The notes under the pieces are model-generated. The model had not been told where the DNA came from, searched no databases, and saw nothing but the letters and a program-made list of their open reading frames with translations. This document shows, in pieces, positions 35,325-43,499 of a DNA stretch of 64,000 nucleotides; positions within the stretch are counted from its first letter, which is position 1, and each line of letters begins with the position of its first letter. A program made the translations under genes and the position numbers. The stretch lies in assembly GCF_018598225.1 (NCBI RefSeq), contig NZ_JAHESF010000006.1, positions 62,001 to 126,000 of the forward strand, read 5' to 3'. This stretch comes from Chryseosolibacter histidinae (lineage in GTDB: Bacteria; Bacteroidota; Bacteroidia; Cytophagales; Cyclobacteriaceae).

Positions 35325-36191
35325 ATGGGTGCAGCGCCCTCCGTGATCCATATGGCCAATGCCCCGGGTTTACGTCAGAAAATCATTCACCAGGTCCATC
35401 ACTTTATCGAAAATAACCTGGATCAGCCGCTTTCAATAAAAGATCTTGCAGACGAAACGTGCCTTTCCTACAGCGGATTCAGGCATTTTTATGAGGAGTC
35501 CACGAAAGAGCCGTTCTGGCACTACGTTAAGCGCTACCGCATCGAATATGCGGCAGGATTGCTGCGCCATTCAGATTACTCAAGCACGGCCATCAGCGAG
35601 ATCGTTGGCTACGCTTCTGGGCAAGCTTTCTCAAAGGCTTTTTCAAATCAGGTGGGAATAAGCCCCACTTGTTTCAGGTCCCTGAAGCTGTTGCCTGCCG
35701 ACAAAACTATTACCAGCCAGGTGGACGGAGAGATCTTTCAACACCTCCTCGATTTTGGAAAGCTCCATGACGAAGGAGCTTTAAGGATAGAAAAGACCGT
35801 AAATAAAACTTACTTCTACCGACGGCAGGAAACTCTTAGCGAGACCGTTGTCATCCAGCTGGCAGGTAGTTTCTTCCGACAGTTTCCCGGCAAAGACCTC
35901 ATCGTGTCCACCCCAGACATTGTTTGCATCAGTGGCCTGGGAGGGATCAGAATGAACTACGGCTTCATCGGGCACAACCAGGAAAAGCATGAGAATTTCC
36001 TTGTCCGGGAGATCAAAGATCAGACCTACCTGGTCTACTCCTATAAGGGGCCGCTCCACCTGATCGGCATGTATGTCTACAAACTAATAGATATCGGCAA
36101 AAGAACACAGCAGCTATCCATCCGCAACCACAACAGCCTGGTTGTTATCAACCACCAAACCTCCGCCCTGGAGATATGGATCGCCATTTGA
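35325..36191 (+). CDS. AraC-family regulator with N-terminal DNA-binding domain
   Basis: 288 residues from ATG 35325; a start at 35352 (MANAPGLRQKIIHQ) is equally possible. The helix-turn-helix pair lies at the N-terminus (SIKDLADETCLSYSGFRHFY, TAISEIVGYASGQAFSKAFS, QVGISPTCFRS), followed by an effector-binding-like domain (about 165-288). That order, reversed from classical AraC, is typical of SoxS/Rob-like or GyrI-coupled regulators. Target genes cannot be inferred; it is not divergent from an obvious partner. Confidence 0.85.
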   Translation: MGAAPSVIHMANAPGLRQKIIHQVHHFIENNLDQPLSIKDLADETCLSYSGFRHFYEESTKEPFWHYVKRYRIEYAAGLLRHSDYSSTAISEIVGYASGQAFSKAFSNQVGISPTCFRSLKLLPADKTITSQVDGEIFQHLLDFGKLHDEGALRIEKTVNKTYFYRRQETLSETVVIQLAGSFFRQFPGKDLIVSTPDIVCISGLGGIRMNYGFIGHNQEKHENFLVREIKDQTYLVYSYKGPLHLIGMYVYKLIDIGKRTQQLSIRNHNSLVVINHQTSALEIWIAI

Positions 36192-36302
36192 CTTTTAAAC
36201 CCCATGCCTTCTGAGTATTACCGAATCATGCTGGCAATAGTATGACAACGTGCTAAAAATTCTTATTTGACATTTTCAACGCCAGTAATTTTTTATAGGG
36301 CT

Positions 36303-36524
36303 CTATCTACCCTTACCGGATTTGAGTTCCTTCTCTCTTTTCATCGCTTCGAATTTTGTGTTGAATACTTCTTTATGGATCAGTATCCATGGTCTGTACC
36401 GAAGCGTGTATCCTTTAGTAGCAAGTTGATTATGCGATAGCAATCGCTTTTCAAGATCGGAGGTATATCCGATGTAGATTTTGTTATGCGATGGGGAGTA
36501 CAAAACGTAAACGGAGAAGGTCAT
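36303..36524 (-). CDS. GIY-YIG domain protein
   Basis: 73 residues. YVLYSPSHNKIYIGYTSDLEKRLLSHN carries the GIY...YIG pair and the conserved Arg; a Glu follows in KFEAMKREKELKSGKGR. UvrC-type small GIY-YIG proteins are usually 80-100 residues, so this one ends about 10 residues early at TAG right after KSGKGR. Role unknown; located next to the tRNA-Met terminator. Confidence 0.85.
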   Translation of the reverse strand: MTFSVYVLYSPSHNKIYIGYTSDLEKRLLSHNQLATKGYTLRYRPWILIHKEVFNTKFEAMKREKELKSGKGR

Positions 36525-36552
36525 AGGCGATTACGTGGCGGGATATAAAAAC

Positions 36553-36577
36553 AAAAAAGCAACATCACTGTTGCTTT
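36553..36577 (-). terminator. Terminator of the tRNA gene
   Basis: On the minus strand AAGCAACA, GTGA loop and TGTTGCTT form an 8-bp stem followed by TTTTG and more T's. It begins 5 nt after the tRNA 3' end. Confidence 0.85.
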
Positions 36578-36581
36578 CTCG

Positions 36582-36655
36582 TAGCGCGGGGGGGAGTTGA
36601 ACCCCCGACCTTTGGGTTATGAATCCAACGCTCTAACCGCCTGAGCTACCGCGCC
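36582..36655 (-). tRNA. tRNA-Met (anticodon CAT)
   Basis: 74 nt folding as a cloverleaf: acceptor GGCGCGG / CCGCGCT (one G-T pair), D arm GCTC...GAGC, anticodon loop TTCATAA with CAT, T arm GGGGG TTCAACT CCCCC, discriminator A; CCA is not encoded. The anticodon stem TTGGA / CCCAA has four pairs plus an A-C mismatch next to the loop. Elongator tRNA-Met is most likely; tRNA-Ile(CAT) with a lysidine-modified anticodon cannot be excluded from sequence alone. Confidence 0.9.
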
Positions 36656-36894
36656 GTTTTTGTTCTTCTTTAAGTCCCTTGATCGAAGCCTAAATCACTG
36701 ACCTATCGATTTTGGGAGCGCAAACTTACAAACTAAGAATCAAATTTCACAAACTTCTTCCAACATCTGCTCGCCCGGAATCGAAAATATGATCAAAAAT
36801 ACCTGTACCTGGCTATCCATCACTATATTATCTCAACCAACAAGTTCTTTATTTAACTTAAAAGGCTCAACTTCAACCACATAAAAATCCATAC

Positions 36895-36924
36895 TTGCAG
36901 GTTCTTTTTGTTATTCTATTTTTG
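36895..36924 (+). promoter_or_regulatory. Putative promoter of tex
   Basis: TTG at 36895-36897 and TATTTTTG at 36917-36924 (TAnnTTTG) are separated by 19 nt, the standard spacing for Bacteroidota. The ATG follows 17 nt after the -7 element, implying a very short leader. Confidence 0.55.
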
Positions 36925-36940
36925 CCTGCCTTAATTTTAT

Positions 36941-39202
36941 ATGGAACAGGAAAATATTTCACGCTGGATTGAGCAGATCACAAAGGAGTTCTCCCTGCAA
37001 CACAAGAACGTTAAAGCAGTGGCAGACTTGTTGACTGAAGGAGCAACCATACCCTTCATTTCGAGGTACCGGAAAGAACTGACCGGCAGTATGGACGAGG
37101 TGATGATCGCTAACATCCGCGACAGGCTTGAACAGCTGCGCGAACTTGATAAACGCAGGGAAGCCATCATCAGCTCTATAGAAAAACAGGGCAAACTTAC
37201 GCCCGAGCTGATGCAGGCTGTAGTAGCCGCCACCTCGCTTGCCGAACTCGAAGACATCTACCTCCCTTACAAACCGAAACGCAAAACCCGCGCTTCGGCC
37301 GCCAAAGAGAAAGGTCTCGAGCCGCTGGCACAAAAGATCTTCGACCAGGAGAATTTCAACCTCGAAGAGTTCGCCAAAACGTTCATCGATTCTGAAAAAG
37401 GTGTGAACGAACTTCAGGAAGCACTCGAAGGCGCCCGCGATATCATTGCTGAATGGATCAGCGAAAACCAGGAGACCCGCAAGCATGTGCGAGAGCTCTT
37501 CTGGAAAGAAGGAGCCGTAGAATCAAAGGTGCTCAAAGGAAAAGAAGCTGAAGGCCAGAAATACAAAGACTACTTCGAATGGAAGGAGCCGATCTCTAAA
37601 ACTCCCTCCCATCGCCTGCTGGCCCTGCGCCGGGGTGAAAAGGAAGGCATCCTGGCGCTCGACATATTTCCGCCCGAAGAAGATGCGCTGCATGCTATCG
37701 AACGACAATTCATTAAAACAGAAAATGCTGCCAGCGAGCAGGTGAGGCTGGCCGCGAAAGACTCATATAAACGTCTGCTGCGGCCGTCGCTCGAGACGGA
37801 GATCCGTATGGAAACGAAGATGAGGGCCGATGAAGAAGCGATCAAGGTCTTCGCTTCCAACCTGAAAGAGCTCCTGCTCTCCGCCCCGCTGGGACAAAAG
37901 AATGTGCTCGCCCTCGACCCTGGTTTCAGAACGGGTTGCAAGCTGGTGTGCCTTGACCGTCAGGGAAAACTGCTGCACTTTGAAGCGATCTATCCCAACG
38001 AGCCGCAACGCGACGTGGCTAAATCGGCCACCATTATTAAAGGACTCGTCCAAAAATATGATATCGAAGCCATCGCCATCGGTAATGGAACGGCAAGCCG
38101 TGAAACTGAATCTTTCGTGAAGTCCATCGGCCTGAATAACAAGGTGTTGGTGGTAATGGTGAATGAAAGTGGGGCCTCGGTGTACTCAGCTTCTGAAGTG
38201 GCGCGTGAAGAGTTCCCCGATAAGGACGTGACCGTGCGTGGCGCCGTATCCATCGGCAGAAGATTGATGGATCCGCTGGCAGAGCTGGTAAAGATAGACC
38301 CGAAGTCGATCGGCGTAGGCCAGTACCAGCACGACGTAGACCAGACCAAGCTGAAGCAGGGTCTTGACGACGTGGTGATGAGCTGCGTGAACTCCGTGGG
38401 TGTGGAAGTGAACACTGCCAGCAAGGAGCTCCTCTCCTATGTATCAGGTCTGAGCCCCGCGCTCGCCAAAAATATTGTGGAGTTCAGGAATCAGAATGGT
38501 CCTTTCAAAGACCGCGATTCACTCATGAAAGTGCCGCGCCTCGGTGAGAAAGTGTTCGAGCAGGCGGCGGGCTTTTTGCGCATCCACGACTCCAGTAACC
38601 CGCTGGATTCCAGTGCGGTTCACCCTGAAAGTTACGCCATCGTTCAACGCATGGCCGCCGACCTCGGCTGCTCTGTGAAAGACCTGATGAGCGGCGCCGA
38701 GCTCCGTAAGCAGCTCGACCTCAATAAATATGTTACTGAAAAGGTGGGGCTCCCTACCCTGAACGATATTCTGAGCGAGCTCGAAAAACCGGGACGCGAC
38801 CCGCGTGAGGTGTTCGAGGTGTTCAGCTTTACCGAGGGTGTCAATTCCATCGGCGACCTAAAGATCGGCATGAAGCTTCCGGGCATTGTTACCAACGTAA
38901 CCAATTTCGGAGCCTTTGTAGACATCGGCGTTCACCAGGATGGCCTCGTGCACATCAGCCACCTTTCAGACAAGTTTGTCAAAGATCCGAAAGAGGCCGT
39001 TACCGTGCAGCAGAAAGTTCAGGTTACCGTGGTTGAAGTCGACGTTCCGCGGAAGCGTATAGGCCTGTCGATGAAGAGCGATCCCTTCGCCCAACCCGGA
39101 GAAATGCCGGCCAGGGGTAACAAACCCAAGCAGAAGCCCAAGGAGAAAGAGCAAAGCATGGAAGAAAAGCTTGCCATGCTTGTGAATAAATTCAAAAAGT
39201 AA
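36941..39202 (+). CDS. tex: Tex family RNA-binding transcription accessory protein
   Basis: 753 residues, usual length. Cytoplasmic nucleic-acid-binding protein. Order of domains: N-terminal helical Tex region (EGATIPFISRYRKELTGSMDE), YqgF/RNase H-like region (LALDPGFRTGCKLVCLD, AIGNGTASRETE), helix-hairpin-helix motifs (LSYVSGLSPALAKNIVEFRN, MKVPRLGEKVFEQAAGFLRI) and a C-terminal S1 domain (MKLPGIVTNVTNFGAFVDIG, DGLVHISHLSDKFV). Followed by a very strong terminator that abuts pgi. Confidence 0.96.
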   Translation: MEQENISRWIEQITKEFSLQHKNVKAVADLLTEGATIPFISRYRKELTGSMDEVMIANIRDRLEQLRELDKRREAIISSIEKQGKLTPELMQAVVAATSLAELEDIYLPYKPKRKTRASAAKEKGLEPLAQKIFDQENFNLEEFAKTFIDSEKGVNELQEALEGARDIIAEWISENQETRKHVRELFWKEGAVESKVLKGKEAEGQKYKDYFEWKEPISKTPSHRLLALRRGEKEGILALDIFPPEEDALHAIERQFIKTENAASEQVRLAAKDSYKRLLRPSLETEIRMETKMRADEEAIKVFASNLKELLLSAPLGQKNVLALDPGFRTGCKLVCLDRQGKLLHFEAIYPNEPQRDVAKSATIIKGLVQKYDIEAIAIGNGTASRETESFVKSIGLNNKVLVVMVNESGASVYSASEVAREEFPDKDVTVRGAVSIGRRLMDPLAELVKIDPKSIGVGQYQHDVDQTKLKQGLDDVVMSCVNSVGVEVNTASKELLSYVSGLSPALAKNIVEFRNQNGPFKDRDSLMKVPRLGEKVFEQAAGFLRIHDSSNPLDSSAVHPESYAIVQRMAADLGCSVKDLMSGAELRKQLDLNKYVTEKVGLPTLNDILSELEKPGRDPREVFEVFSFTEGVNSIGDLKIGMKLPGIVTNVTNFGAFVDIGVHQDGLVHISHLSDKFVKDPKEAVTVQQKVQVTVVEVDVPRKRIGLSMKSDPFAQPGEMPARGNKPKQKPKEKEQSMEEKLAMLVNKFKK

Positions 39203-39212
39203 TCTTCCACCC

Positions 39213-39251
39213 AGAGATGACATCCTTTTGAAGGATGTCATCTCTTTTTTT
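39213..39251 (+). terminator. Strong terminator of tex, abutting pgi
   Basis: AGAGATGACATCC (39213-39225) and GGATGTCATCTCT (39233-39245) form a perfect 13-bp stem with a 7-nt loop, followed by seven T's (to 39251). It starts 11 nt after the tex stop and ends 8 nt before the pgi start codon at 39259. Confidence 0.95.
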
Positions 39252-39258
39252 AAAGCCT

Positions 39259-40911
39259 ATGTTACCAAACCACAACCCTTCCGAGACCAGTGCCTGGCAA
39301 AAGCTTGAAATGATCTTTTTAACACTTCAGGCAACGCACATGCGTGAGCTTTTCGCCGAAGATCCAGACCGTTTCAAAAAATTCAGTCTTCAGTTCGAAG
39401 ATATCCTCATCGATTACTCCAAGAACATCATCAATGAAGAGTCGCTGCGGTTGCTGTTGTCACTCGCCAGTGAGGTTGAGCTGCAGAACGCCATCCTGGC
39501 CATGTTCCGCGGTGAGGCTATCAACCGTACCGAAAACCGTTCAGTGCTTCATGTGGCGCTGAGAAACCGTTCCAACACCCCGGTGCTGGTAGAGGGTGTG
39601 GATGTGATGCCGGAAGTGAACAAGGTGCTCGACCAGGTGAAGAGCTTTTCTGACCGCCTGATCTCCGGCGCCTGGAAGGGTTACACAGGTAAGGCTATCA
39701 AGAACATCGTGAACATTGGTATCGGCGGATCGGACCTCGGGCCCTACATGGTGACCGAAGCGCTCCGTCCCTACTGGACCAGCATCACGCCGCATTTTGT
39801 CTCTAACGTAGACGGCACACACCTGGCGGAGACGGTGAAGAAGCTCGATCCGGAGACCACGTTGTTTATCATCGCTTCGAAAACATTCACCACCCAGGAG
39901 ACCATGACCAATGCCGAATCGGCCCGTGCCTGGTTCATGGAGAAGACCGGTGGAAAAGGCGAGGTAGCCAAACATTTTGTGGCGGTATCAACCAATCAGA
40001 AAGAAGTTACCAAATTCGGCATCGCCCCCGAGAACATGTTCGTGTTCTGGGATTGGGTTGGCGGACGGTACTCCCTGTGGTCTTCCATCGGTCTGTCGAT
40101 CGCTGCCACCATTGGCTTCGACAATTTTGTGCAGCTGCTGGAAGGCGCGCATGCCATGGACAACCATTTCAAAAACGAACCTTTCGAAAAAAATGCACCA
40201 GTGATCCTGGCCATGCTGGGCATCTGGTATAACAACTTCTTTGGCGCTGCGTCGGAAGCGATCCTTCCTTATGACCAGTACCTGCACCGTTTTGCCGCCT
40301 ACTTCCAACAGGGTAATATGGAGAGCAACGGAAAGTCGGTTGATCGTGAAGGCAACCCTGTGACCTACCAGACCGGTCCTATCATCTGGGGCGAACCGGG
40401 CACCAATGGTCAGCATGCGTTCTACCAGCTCATCCACCAGGGCACAAAATTGATCCCCTGTGATTTCATTGCCCCGGCCATCAGTCATAATCCGCTGAGC
40501 GATCATCATGAGAAGCTTCTCTCGAACTATTTCGCGCAGGCCGAGGCTTTGATGAATGGCAAGACCCTCGACGAAGTGGAAACAGAGCTTTCGAAAGCGG
40601 GCATGAGCAAAGACGAGATCGCCTTCCATGCACCGTACCGTGTGTTTGAAGGCAACCGTCCCAGCAACAGTATCCTGCTGAAGAAGATAACGCCGCGCGC
40701 TTTGGGAAGCCTGATTGCGTTGTACGAGCATAAGATCTTTGTGCAGGGCATTGTATGGAATGTGTTCAGCTTTGATCAGTGGGGTGTTGAGCTCGGAAAA
40801 GTACTGGCCAAAAAGATCCTGCCGGAACTCACCAGCGGCGGCGAAGTGAGCTCCCATGACGCGTCTACAAACGGCCTAATCAACTATTTCAAACGTTTGA
40901 AATTCAGTTGA
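39259..40911 (+). CDS. pgi: Glucose-6-phosphate isomerase
   Basis: 550 residues. Interconverts glucose 6-phosphate and fructose 6-phosphate. The start ATG 39259 ([17 protein letters not shown]) was chosen over an in-frame ATG at 39235 that lies inside the terminator stem. Signatures: [33 protein letters not shown] and [19 protein letters not shown]. First of three glycolytic genes (pgi, pfkA, ROK kinase). Confidence 0.96.
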   Translation: MLPNHNPSETSAWQKLEMIFLTLQATHMRELFAEDPDRFKKFSLQFEDILIDYSKNIINEESLRLLLSLASEVELQNAILAMFRGEAINRTENRSVLHVALRNRSNTPVLVEGVDVMPEVNKVLDQVKSFSDRLISGAWKGYTGKAIKNIVNIGIGGSDLGPYMVTEALRPYWTSITPHFVSNVDGTHLAETVKKLDPETTLFIIASKTFTTQETMTNAESARAWFMEKTGGKGEVAKHFVAVSTNQKEVTKFGIAPENMFVFWDWVGGRYSLWSSIGLSIAATIGFDNFVQLLEGAHAMDNHFKNEPFEKNAPVILAMLGIWYNNFFGAASEAILPYDQYLHRFAAYFQQGNMESNGKSVDREGNPVTYQTGPIIWGEPGTNGQHAFYQLIHQGTKLIPCDFIAPAISHNPLSDHHEKLLSNYFAQAEALMNGKTLDEVETELSKAGMSKDEIAFHAPYRVFEGNRPSNSILLKKITPRALGSLIALYEHKIFVQGIVWNVFSFDQWGVELGKVLAKKILPELTSGGEVSSHDASTNGLINYFKRLKFS

Positions 40912-40920
40912 TTAATTAGA

Positions 40921-40953
40921 TTTGGATAAAGTGAAGGTCATCCCTTATTTTTG
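40921..40953 (+). promoter_or_regulatory. Putative promoter of pfkA
   Basis: TTTG at 40921-40924 and TATTTTTG at 40946-40953 (TAnnTTTG) are 21 nt apart; the pfkA ATG follows at 40971. Supports separate transcription of pfkA in addition to any readthrough from pgi. Confidence 0.55.
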
Positions 40954-40970
40954 ATGGATTTTTAAGTTTG

Positions 40971-41957
40971 ATGGAGAATAATATTCGGAAAATTGGAGTG
41001 TTTACGTCAGGCGGCGACGCTCCTGGAATGAATGCCGCCATCCGTGCAGTGGTTCGTGCCTGCACTTATTACAAGAAAGATGCTTACGGTATCATGCGTG
41101 GTTATGAAGGCATGATCGAAGGAGATCTCGTCAAGCTCGGAGCCCGCTCAGTGGGTAATATTATTCAACGCGGCGGCACGATTCTGAAGTCGGCCCGCAG
41201 TGAAGAATTCCGCACGGCAGAAGGAAGGAAGAAAGCCTACGAGAACCTGAAGGCTGAAGGCATCGAAGCCCTGGTAGCCATCGGCGGCGACGGCACTTTC
41301 ACCGGACTGCACAAGTTCTATGAGGAATACAGGGTGCCTTCGGTATGCATTCCGGGTACAATCGATAACGACCTGCCTGGTACCGACTACACCATCGGTT
41401 ATGATACGGCAACCAATACGGCAGTTGAAGCCATCGACAGGATCCGCGACACGGCCCTCTCCCACAACCGGCTTTTCTTTGTGGAAGTAATGGGACGTAA
41501 TTCCGGATACATCGCCATCAACAGCGGCATTGCCGGCGGTGCCACGGGCATCGTGATCCCCGAGGAGAACATGAGCTTCGACCAGCTTTACAACCTGCTG
41601 GGTGCTGATAAGGAGACTTCCAAAAAATCGAACCTGATCGTTGTTGCCGAAGGATCCAAGATAGGCGATGCCAATACGCTGGCCCGTAAAGTAGCGGAGC
41701 GGTCGTCTTACTTCGACATCAAAGTTACCATTCTCGGTCACCTCCAGCGCGGTGGTGCTCCTACCTACTTCGACAGGGTGCTGGCCAGCAAAATGGGCAT
41801 TGCCGCTGTGGAAGGATTGATGCAGGGACAAAAAGATGTGATGGTAGGAATTAAAGACAATAAGATCGTGTATAATGATTTTAACACGATCATGGCCCAG
41901 AAACACCATGAAATCGACAGTGAGTCGCTGAGAATCGCGAAGATCCTGTCTATCTAA
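40971..41957 (+). CDS. pfkA: 6-phosphofructokinase (ATP-dependent type)
   Basis: 328 residues from ATG 40971; a TTG one codon upstream is not needed. Phosphorylates fructose 6-phosphate. The glycine-rich GVFTSGGDAPGMNAAIRAVVR, IGGDGTFTGLHKF with the GGDGT of ATP-dependent enzymes, CIPGTIDNDLPGTDYTIGYDTA and VMGRNSGYIAINSGIAGGA are all present. Standard length for the bacterial PfkA form. Confidence 0.96.
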   Translation: MENNIRKIGVFTSGGDAPGMNAAIRAVVRACTYYKKDAYGIMRGYEGMIEGDLVKLGARSVGNIIQRGGTILKSARSEEFRTAEGRKKAYENLKAEGIEALVAIGGDGTFTGLHKFYEEYRVPSVCIPGTIDNDLPGTDYTIGYDTATNTAVEAIDRIRDTALSHNRLFFVEVMGRNSGYIAINSGIAGGATGIVIPEENMSFDQLYNLLGADKETSKKSNLIVVAEGSKIGDANTLARKVAERSSYFDIKVTILGHLQRGGAPTYFDRVLASKMGIAAVEGLMQGQKDVMVGIKDNKIVYNDFNTIMAQKHHEIDSESLRIAKILSI

Positions 41958-41978
41958 AACCCAAAAATATTGCAGGAA

Positions 41979-42971
41979 ATGAAAGAGTTAACCATTGGCA
42001 TCGACATCGGAGGAACGAACACCAAGTACGGTATTGTCGATAAGGAAGGACAGGTTGTTTTCCAGGGAAGTATCTCAACTGCTGAATACAACGAGTTCAA
42101 GGATTACTTCAAGGGGCTTGCCAATGCCATCCGCCAGGCGATCCAGGGACTTAAAGGAGAGCACAAGATCCTTGGGATCGGTGTGGGCGCCGCCAATGGA
42201 AACTACTACAAGGGCACGATCGAACGTGCTACCAACCTGAAATGGAAAGGCATTATTCCGCTGGCAGATATGCTGAAGGAGGAATTCGATATACCCGCCA
42301 TCATCACCAACGATGCCAATGCCGCCGCTGTGGGTGAAATGGTATACGGTGCCGCCAAGGGAATGAAGGATTTTGTTGTGATCACCCTGGGTACTGGTCT
42401 CGGATCTGGATTTGTCGCCAACGGTCAGCTGCTGAATGGCAAACACGGTATTGCCGGTGAAGTTGGCCATACTTCCGTGAACCCTGCCGGCCGCTATTGC
42501 AATTGTGGTAAACGCGGCTGCCTCGAAACTTATGTATCGGCAACAGGCATCAAACGAACCGTTTACAAGCTGCTTGCCGATCACCTGGAGCCCAGCGAGC
42601 TGCGGGGCATTGCCTTTGATAACCTCAACACCAAGATGATCACCGAAGCCGCGATCCGCGGTGACGTTGTGGCGCTGGCGGCGTTTGAATATACCGGGCG
42701 CATTCTGGGTATGAAACTGGCAGAGACCGTGGTGCATACCGATCCGGAAGCCATCTTCCTGTTTGGTGGTTTGTCACTGGCCGGAGACCTGATCTTCAAA
42801 CCTACTATCCGCCACATGGAGGCCAACCTGATGCCACTCTTCCGCGGAAAAGTGAAAGTGCTTCCTTCAGGCCTTCAGAACCAGGCCGCCCCCATCCTCG
42901 GCGCCAGCAGCCTTGTATGGAACTACCTGGACAACACCCAGCAGAAGCAGCTTCAGAAGATTATTGCCTAG
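41979..42971 (+). CDS. ROK-family sugar kinase, probable glucokinase
   Basis: 330 residues from ATG 41979, preceded by AGGAA; a TTG at 41970 is a less likely start. ATP-binding motif IGIDIGGTNTKYGIVD, ROK signature with zinc ligands in VNPAGRYCNCGKRGCLETY, and ITLGTGLGSGFVANGQL. Location 21 nt after pfkA and downstream of pgi suggests glucose phosphorylation for upper glycolysis. Other ROK substrates such as N-acetylglucosamine are not excluded. Confidence 0.9.
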   Translation: MKELTIGIDIGGTNTKYGIVDKEGQVVFQGSISTAEYNEFKDYFKGLANAIRQAIQGLKGEHKILGIGVGAANGNYYKGTIERATNLKWKGIIPLADMLKEEFDIPAIITNDANAAAVGEMVYGAAKGMKDFVVITLGTGLGSGFVANGQLLNGKHGIAGEVGHTSVNPAGRYCNCGKRGCLETYVSATGIKRTVYKLLADHLEPSELRGIAFDNLNTKMITEAAIRGDVVALAAFEYTGRILGMKLAETVVHTDPEAIFLFGGLSLAGDLIFKPTIRHMEANLMPLFRGKVKVLPSGLQNQAAPILGASSLVWNYLDNTQQKQLQKIIA

Positions 42972-43014
42972 CCCCTGCCCTTCGAAAGAAGGTAATGTTT
43001 GTTGCTTAGCCTGC

Positions 43015-43231
43015 GCCTCGGAAGCAGAAGTTGACAGTTGACAAATGAACAATTGACAAAACGAGTCAAGCTTGACTTGGGGCACGTTTCTGCTCCTGAT
43101 CAGTAACGTATCGTGCAAGCTTACACTACACGTTGTCAACTGCCCGTTGTCTACTGTCAACTTAACACGACCCATCTTTTGAAAGCCAGTTTTTGAAATA
43201 ACACTTGCCCGTCATTCAACACAGATCCCCC
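43015..43231. repeat. Tandem unit 1 carrying a TTGACAA heptad inverted repeat
   Basis: 217-nt unit. It contains a left arm 43031-43059 (TTGACAG, TTGACAA, ATGAACAA, TTGACAA) and an inverted right arm 43133-43160 made of four heptads, spacer 73 nt. It is followed by an adjacent second copy of the whole unit. Nothing coding seen; this and the next unit fill most of the 528-nt gene-free gap 42972-43499. Confidence 0.85.
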
Positions 43232-43447
43232 GCCGCTTCGGAAGCCAAAGTTGACAATTGACAAATGCACAATTGACAAATCGAGTCAGGCCTGGCTTGG
43301 GGCGTGTTTCTGCTCCTGATCAGTAACTATCGTGCAAAGTTACACTACACGTTGTCAACTGCCTATTGTCAACTGTCAACTTTACACCACGCATCTTTTG
43401 AAAGCCAGTTTCTGAAATGACACTCCTAGTCATTCAATACGGGCCCC
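43232..43447. repeat. Tandem unit 2 carrying a TTGACAA heptad inverted repeat
   Basis: 216-nt near-copy of the preceding unit (both run from a GC[CT]...CGGAAGC start through heptad arms to CTTTTGAAAGCCAGTTT and GTCATTCAA). Left arm 43251-43279, right arm 43352-43379, spacer 72 nt. Divergence of roughly one base in ten or fewer between units points to a fairly recent duplication. Confidence 0.85.
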
Positions 43448-43499
43448 GCCGCTTTGGCATATAATTAGTACATCGACAAGATCTATCCACAGGTCTGTC

